From Candidatus Nanoarchaeia archaeon (GTDB lineage: Archaea; Nanobdellota; Nanobdellia; Tiddalikarchaeales; Tiddalikarchaeaceae): a DNA stretch of 17,404 bases. Each line of letters opens with the position of its first letter. Within the stretch, counting starts at the first letter, position 1. Under the pieces are notes generated by a model. That model saw only the letters and a list, made by a program, of their open reading frames with translations, searched no databases and was not told the origin of the DNA. Shown one piece after another: positions 13,888 to 17,404 of this stretch. The translations under genes and the position numbers were made by a program. The stretch spans positions 1 through 17,404 of the forward strand of contig JAQVLH010000005.1 of the NCBI GenBank assembly GCA_028704265.1. The letters run 5' to 3'.

Positions 13888-14397
13888 ATGAATTATCTTA
13901 AAAAAATTGACAAGATTTTATTAAAAAATAAAAAAATATTGGTATATTTAATTAGATTTTTAATCTTATCTTTGCCTATAATTTTAATAATTAATTTAAA
14001 TTTTTATTTTCTTCAAAATATTTATGCTTTTATTAATCAAATATTGCTTAAACTATTTGGAATAACTACTGTTTTTTTTGATTCTTTTTCATCAAATGGA
14101 ATAAGTCCTTCTTTATATTTTAATGAAAAAATAGTAAAAATTGATTCAGCATGCACAGGTATTAGAAGTTTTTATTTATTATTTGCAATGATTTTTGCAT
14201 TTAAAGCAAGATTTAAAAAAAAAATTAAATATCTGATAATTGGAGCTTTAGCAATATTTTTTGTTAACGTTATAAGAATATTTGTAAGTTCATTATTGTT
14301 TTTTAATGGATATTTAGGTTTTGATAATATTATTTGGGCAATGAGCCTTAATATTACTGTGTTTATAATAATTTATTTTTTTATTAAAAAGAAATAG
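13888..14397 (+). CDS. Archaeosortase/exosortase family protein, 169 aa, third catalytic residue not canonical
   Basis: This membrane protein has about five helices (18-38, 44-63, 88-105, 113-140, 147-166). The exosortase/archaeosortase signature is visible: DSACTGIRS (86-94, nucleophile C89) opens one helix and FVNVIRI (125-131, R130) lies in the next. Family enzymes cut the C-terminal sorting signal of surface proteins and transfer them to a lipid anchor. The third conserved position, usually His at the start of the last helix, reads YLGFDNIIW (142-150) with Asp at 146 and no His, so activity is uncertain. The protein is short but within the range of compact archaeal members. It sits between two sensor kinases, and its 3' end overlaps kinase 2 by 14 bp (convergent). 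Substrates could be surface proteins such as the S-layer at 1-1748, whose C-terminus is not visible. Confidence 0.8.
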   Translation: MNYLKKIDKILLKNKKILVYLIRFLILSLPIILIINLNFYFLQNIYAFINQILLKLFGITTVFFDSFSSNGISPSLYFNEKIVKIDSACTGIRSFYLLFAMIFAFKARFKKKIKYLIIGALAIFFVNVIRIFVSSLLFFNGYLGFDNIIWAMSLNITVFIIIYFFIKKK

Positions 14398-16087
14398 GTA
14401 GTATTATTTTTACTGTTGTTCCTTTGTCTTTTTCGCTTTTTATTTCCATTTTTCCGCTGTGCGCCTGTATTATCATTTTCGCGATTAATAATCCTATTCC
14501 GAAGCCTTTTCTTAATTCGCTTGAGTCTATTTTTGCCAAGTATGAGCTGTCAATTATTTGCTTAATTAATTCTTTGCTTATTCCTTTTCCTTTGTCAGTT
14601 ATTGTTATTATTGCGTTTTTGTCTTTTTCGCTTATTTCTATTTCCACTTCTTTTTTTGAATACTTTAAAGCATTCTCAATTATGTTATTGGCTGCCTCTA
14701 TCATCTGAGATTCATCAATCAAAACCTCTGAATCTTTAATTATTTTCATTTTAATTCTCGCATCTTTCATTAAATTTTTTGAAAAATTTGACAGCTTCCT
14801 TTTTTCCATGTTTATTTTTGACTGCGTTTTTATCTGCGTCAGCCTGATAGTTTTCTCAATTAATTCTTTCAAGTTTTCGGAGTTGAATATTATTTTTTCA
14901 ATATACTCATTCGCTTTCCCTGACTTAACCATTGCTTTAAGCTCATTAGAATATCCTATTATTGGCATCAAAGGCTGCCTTAATTCGTGAGAAACCCTGG
15001 TAATGAATTCTTCCCTTAAATTAGTTATTTCTTTCTCCTTCTCATTTTCAGCCTTCATTTTTTCATATTCTTTAATTTTAGTTATATTTTTTATGCTTAG
15101 AATTATTCCTACAAAAGCTTTGTTTATAAATAATTTTTTCACACTTGAATGGTAATACAACGTTGAGCCTTTTGACAATGAAAATTCCGAATCATTCTCA
15201 AAGCTTATTTTAGTATTTTTTAAAGCTTCTTTAGCATTTGTACCTTTTTTACAAGTTACAATATTAAGATTTTTTGCAAACTCTAATGCAGATTTATTAC
15301 AATCCATTAATTCATAATTTTCATTTAATATTATAATAGCATCGCTTAATTCATCAAAAATTTCATTTCTTGCCAGCAAAGAAATGTTTAAAAATTTATA
15401 TCCAAAAATGCTTATTACAAAAATAATTGCAGTGAATATAAATAATATTATTGTTAAATCATAATCAAAATTTAACCCAAAAAGCTTAAGCACAAATATT
15501 AAATTACCTACAAAAGGTATAAGTATTGCAATTAAAAGCAAAAAAGCTTGTTTTTTGTAAATATAGCTTTTTTCAAATAATTTTTTTATAATAAAAAAGC
15601 AGATTATAAAAATCAATATATAACTATAGATTGCGAAAATCCAAAAAAAACTCCCTCTTGAAAATACTGAAGTAGTTAATTCATATTTTATTGGATTTAT
15701 TGATTCTTTAATAAAAAACAAGTGATGAAACCTGTTTGTTAGTGCCAAAAAAAGGCTTATTGCAGGTATTATTGAAATTGAAAATATTATTTTTTTGGCT
15801 AGGAATTTATATTTTTCTAAATATTTGAAAACAAAAATATAGATTAAAACAGGTATGGATGTGATTGAAATATAGCTTAACTCCCCGAAAAGAATAGTCA
15901 TTTCATCACTTGGATTTGTTAATTCTAAAATACTCATAATTGACCAAAAAAGCATATTTACAAGCAAAAATATGAATGAAACTGAAAGAGAATCTTTTTT
16001 TTTAAGCAAAAAAAACATTAAAAGCATGAAGAATATTATGGAGCTGATAATCTGCGGAGAGATATATATTAATTGCTCAATATTCAT
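14384..16087 (-). CDS. Membrane sensor histidine kinase, 7TM type, copy 2 (567 aa)
   Basis: The layout matches copy 1: about seven membrane helices (1-235, with TNRFHHLFF around 115-123, resembling the loop motif of 7TM kinase sensors), a PAS-like domain (about 240-340, EIFDELSDAIIILNENYELM), a coiled coil, a DHp helix with SHELRQP and H367, and a complete ATP-binding domain. Sensor and PAS regions differ widely from copy 1 (many substitutions throughout), so the two probably sense different signals, but they share one identical catalytic domain and so perhaps one partner. The last residues differ (ISF rather than TA) because the shared DNA ends just before them. No response regulator is adjacent. 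It has its own A/T box about 26 bp upstream of ATG 16087 and faces the 16176 gene. Confidence 0.92.
   Translation of the reverse strand: MNIEQLIYISPQIISSIIFFMLLMFFLLKKKDSLSVSFIFLLVNMLFWSIMSILELTNPSDEMTILFGELSYISITSIPVLIYIFVFKYLEKYKFLAKKIIFSISIIPAISLFLALTNRFHHLFFIKESINPIKYELTTSVFSRGSFFWIFAIYSYILIFIICFFIIKKLFEKSYIYKKQAFLLLIAILIPFVGNLIFVLKLFGLNFDYDLTIILFIFTAIIFVISIFGYKFLNISLLARNEIFDELSDAIIILNENYELMDCNKSALEFAKNLNIVTCKKGTNAKEALKNTKISFENDSEFSLSKGSTLYYHSSVKKLFINKAFVGIILSIKNITKIKEYEKMKAENEKEKEITNLREEFITRVSHELRQPLMPIIGYSNELKAMVKSGKANEYIEKIIFNSENLKELIEKTIRLTQIKTQSKINMEKRKLSNFSKNLMKDARIKMKIIKDSEVLIDESQMIEAANNIIENALKYSKKEVEIEISEKDKNAIITITDKGKGISKELIKQIIDSSYLAKIDSSELRKGFGIGLLIAKMIIQAHSGKMEIKSEKDKGTTVKIILPISF
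14400..14918. repeat. 519-bp perfect direct repeat, copy B (kinase 2 catalytic region)
   Basis: This is the partner of 12159-12677, in the same orientation, 2241 bp away. It ends 3 bp after the stop codon of the archaeosortase-like gene (14397). Recombination between the two copies would delete the sensor half of kinase 1 and the archaeosortase-like gene while keeping one intact kinase. Confidence 0.95.
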
Positions 16088-16104
16088 AATAAATTAATGT
16101 TCTT

Positions 16105-16149
16105 TATTTATTTAATTATATCTTTTTTTATTTAGAGATGTTTTAAAAA
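16105..16149. promoter_or_regulatory. Divergent promoter boxes for kinase 2 and the winged-helix gene
   Basis: On the minus strand an A/T box in 16105-16118 is centred about 26 bp before the kinase ATG at 16087. On the plus strand TTTTAAAAA (16141-16149) lies about 31 bp before the ATG at 16176, leaving a leader of a few bases at most. A second A/T stretch, TTAATATATTTAA at 16153-16165, repeats the TATA core of the lrp/glnA region but is too close to the start to be the main box. Confidence 0.45.
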
Positions 16150-16175
16150 TAATTAATATATTTAATTTAACTATT

Positions 16176-17030
16176 ATGAAGCAAAAAATATTGGAATTAA
16201 TTCAAAAAATTGGGCCAATAGTGCCCACTGATGTTTCAAAAGAGATGGGAATTGATAGTTATGTAGTTTCAGCGTTAATTAGCGAGATGATTAAAGATGG
16301 ATTAATATTGTATTCTCATAAAAAAATGACAACGAGCCCTTTATATTATATTAAAGGCCAAGAAGATTTAGTTAGAAAAAGATTAATTTCAATTTTAAAA
16401 ATTCCTGAAATTAATATTTTAGAATATTTTAAAACAAATAAATTGATTTCTAGAGAAAATTTAGAGCCTCAGCAAAGATATATGGTGGACGAATTAAAAG
16501 ATTTCATAGCTCCTATGATTCTTAAAATAAACGGGGAAGATAAGGCGTTTTATAAGCATTATTCAATAAGTGAAAATGAAGTTATTGAAAAATTTAACAA
16601 ATGGAAACAGGGACAAAATACTCATTCTCAAAAAGAAGAAATAAATGAAATCACGCATGAGGAATTGAAAGAAGAATTAATAGAAGAAAATATAAAGGAA
16701 GAATCTGATAATTTCAAAAAACATGAAAAAGTTGACTCTGGAAGTGATAAATTTTTTATAAAAAATAATCTGGATATTGTTGAATCAATTATTGTTAAAA
16801 AATCTGTAGAATATGATTTTGTTGTAAAACAAAATATTGGCGTTGGCCAAACTTTTTTTGTCAAATATTTAAAAAAAACAAGCATTAATGATTCTGATAT
16901 CAGTAAAGCTTACACTGCTGCTCAGTCAAAAAAAATGCCTTGTATGATATTGATTACTGGAAAATTGTCAAAAAAAGCGCAGGATTTAATAATTAATTTG
17001 GGATATTTAGTCAATGTAATCAAAATTTAA
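16176..17030 (+). CDS. Winged-helix protein with possible restriction-endonuclease-like C-terminal domain, 284 aa
   Basis: Residues 1-60 read as a winged helix-turn-helix (ILELIQKIGPIVPTDVSKEM, then VVSALISEMIKDGLIL). A middle helical region follows, then a Glu/Lys-rich linker (about 148-185), and a C-terminal alpha/beta domain (about 195-284) with VEYDFVVKQNIGVGQTFFVK, SDISKAYTAAQSKKMPCMIL and ITGKLSKKAQDLI. The last domain resembles the fold seen in PD-(D/E)XK-type proteins, where a D and an (E/Q)xK form the active site. Here D (YDF) is present, but the xK position reads FFVKY, so catalysis may be lost. I recall similar wHTH-plus-nuclease-like proteins in DPANN archaea without an assigned function. 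It is cytosolic and probably DNA-binding. The exact role is not known. Confidence 0.65.
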   Translation: MKQKILELIQKIGPIVPTDVSKEMGIDSYVVSALISEMIKDGLILYSHKKMTTSPLYYIKGQEDLVRKRLISILKIPEINILEYFKTNKLISRENLEPQQRYMVDELKDFIAPMILKINGEDKAFYKHYSISENEVIEKFNKWKQGQNTHSQKEEINEITHEELKEELIEENIKEESDNFKKHEKVDSGSDKFFIKNNLDIVESIIVKKSVEYDFVVKQNIGVGQTFFVKYLKKTSINDSDISKAYTAAQSKKMPCMILITGKLSKKAQDLIINLGYLVNVIKI

Positions 17031-17033
17031 TTA

Positions 17034-17404
17034 TTATTTAAGAAGCTCTGATTTTATTAAAGGCCCTACTTTTTTATAAAAATCATTTTCTATATCCAAA
17101 TGATTTTTCATAATTTTTTTTGAAATGCTTAAATTAATATTGTCAGTATCTAATCTGCTGTTTTTTACTTTTATACCTAATCTCCATTTTATTATTTCTA
17201 TTATTGACATTTTTTTGCCAACCCATCCTAAAAAAGGCCTAAAACATCCGGAAATTCCTGTATCTGCCAAATAATCAACATCCTGCAATATTTGAAGTTC
17301 GATAGATTTATTTTTTAATTTTCTATTGGCGTGATTTTTAATTAAATAGCAAACATCTTGGATGAATTTTTCGCTATGGCCTGCTGATTTAAGATAATCT
17401 TTTG
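17034..17404 (-). CDS. Probable HD-domain phosphohydrolase, C-terminal 123 codons (N-terminus beyond window)
   Basis: The minus-strand frame is open from the stop at 17034-17036 to the window edge, so the gene continues outside; the TTG at 17288 is internal. The visible part reads KDYLKSAGHSEKFIQDVCYL, then IKNHANRKLKNKSIELQILQ, then DVDYLADTGISGCFRPFLG. The H(NH) followed about twenty residues later by ILQDVDYLAD resembles the end of HD-superfamily phosphohydrolase domains (IxxHH...ILxDADrLD). The defining HD pair would lie upstream and is not visible. HD enzymes hydrolyse nucleotides or phosphate esters with bound metal. The remaining ~60 residues form a helical tail. It converges on the 16176 gene with a 3-bp gap. 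Confidence 0.6.
   Translation of the reverse strand, partial: KDYLKSAGHSEKFIQDVCYLIKNHANRKLKNKSIELQILQDVDYLADTGISGCFRPFLGWVGKKMSIIEIIKWRLGIKVKNSRLDTDNINLSISKKIMKNHLDIENDFYKKVGPLIKSELLK

Noticed and set aside
12183..14708. Two identical 94-aa plus-strand open frames (12183-12467 and 14424-14708)
   Set aside because: They lie antisense within the kinase catalytic domains and are identical only because the kinases' DNA is identical there. They have no promoter or ribosome binding site, and the kinase frame explains the sequence fully.
17034..17288. An 84-aa protein starting at TTG 17288
   Set aside because: The frame stays open upstream to the window edge and the upstream residues continue the HD-like pattern, so the true start is outside the window.

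Overview
The window looks like a chromosomal segment from an AT-rich archaeon, most likely a DPANN-type lineage (Woesearchaeota/Pacearchaeota-like; this is inference from gene content). Supporting signs are an archaeal S-layer protein, an intron-containing tRNA-Leu with a bulge-helix-bulge splice site, Hef-type DNA repair genes split into helicase and nuclease, an archaeosortase-like protein, 7TM-type sensor kinases, and several small coiled-coil proteins of the kind common in these genomes. Most genes have a TATA-like A/T box about 23-31 bp before the start codon and no Shine-Dalgarno sequence, so leaderless transcription appears to be the rule.

Layout: 1-3252 is an envelope block on the minus strand: the N-terminal 582 codons of an S-layer protein, a small conserved protein, and a secreted membrane-anchored protein. 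3253-4634 carries two plus-strand coiled-coil proteins with a 45-residue minus-strand gene between them. 4687-4836 is tRNA-Leu(CAA) with a 66-nt intron, followed at once by a free-standing LAGLIDADG endonuclease. 5665-7437 holds methylthioadenosine phosphorylase, a DUF5320/DUF134 pair behind two copies of a 14-bp palindrome, and an Lrp/AsnC regulator. 7575-9082 is a 60-residue protein translationally coupled to glutamine synthetase, divergent from the Lrp gene. 9120-12149 has a cation diffusion facilitator, then the Hef-like helicase and ERCC4 nuclease. 12146-16087 is the most unusual part: two paralogous membrane sensor histidine kinases on the minus strand bracket an archaeosortase-like gene on the plus strand. 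The last ~519 bp of the two kinases are identical base for base, while their sensor halves have diverged widely. 16176-17404 contains a winged-helix protein with a possible nuclease-like C-terminal domain and the C-terminal part of a probable HD-domain hydrolase.

How the parts may work together: the Lrp regulator, the 60-residue protein and glnA form a plausible nitrogen-assimilation unit with palindromic sites in their shared promoter. The Hef helicase and nuclease would act together on stalled forks or branched DNA. The S-layer, the anchored secreted protein, the archaeosortase and the two kinases all point to the cell envelope, but no response regulator is visible and the sorting substrate is not identified. 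No gene-free stretch exceeds 300 bases. No CRISPR array, IS element, rRNA or integrase was seen.
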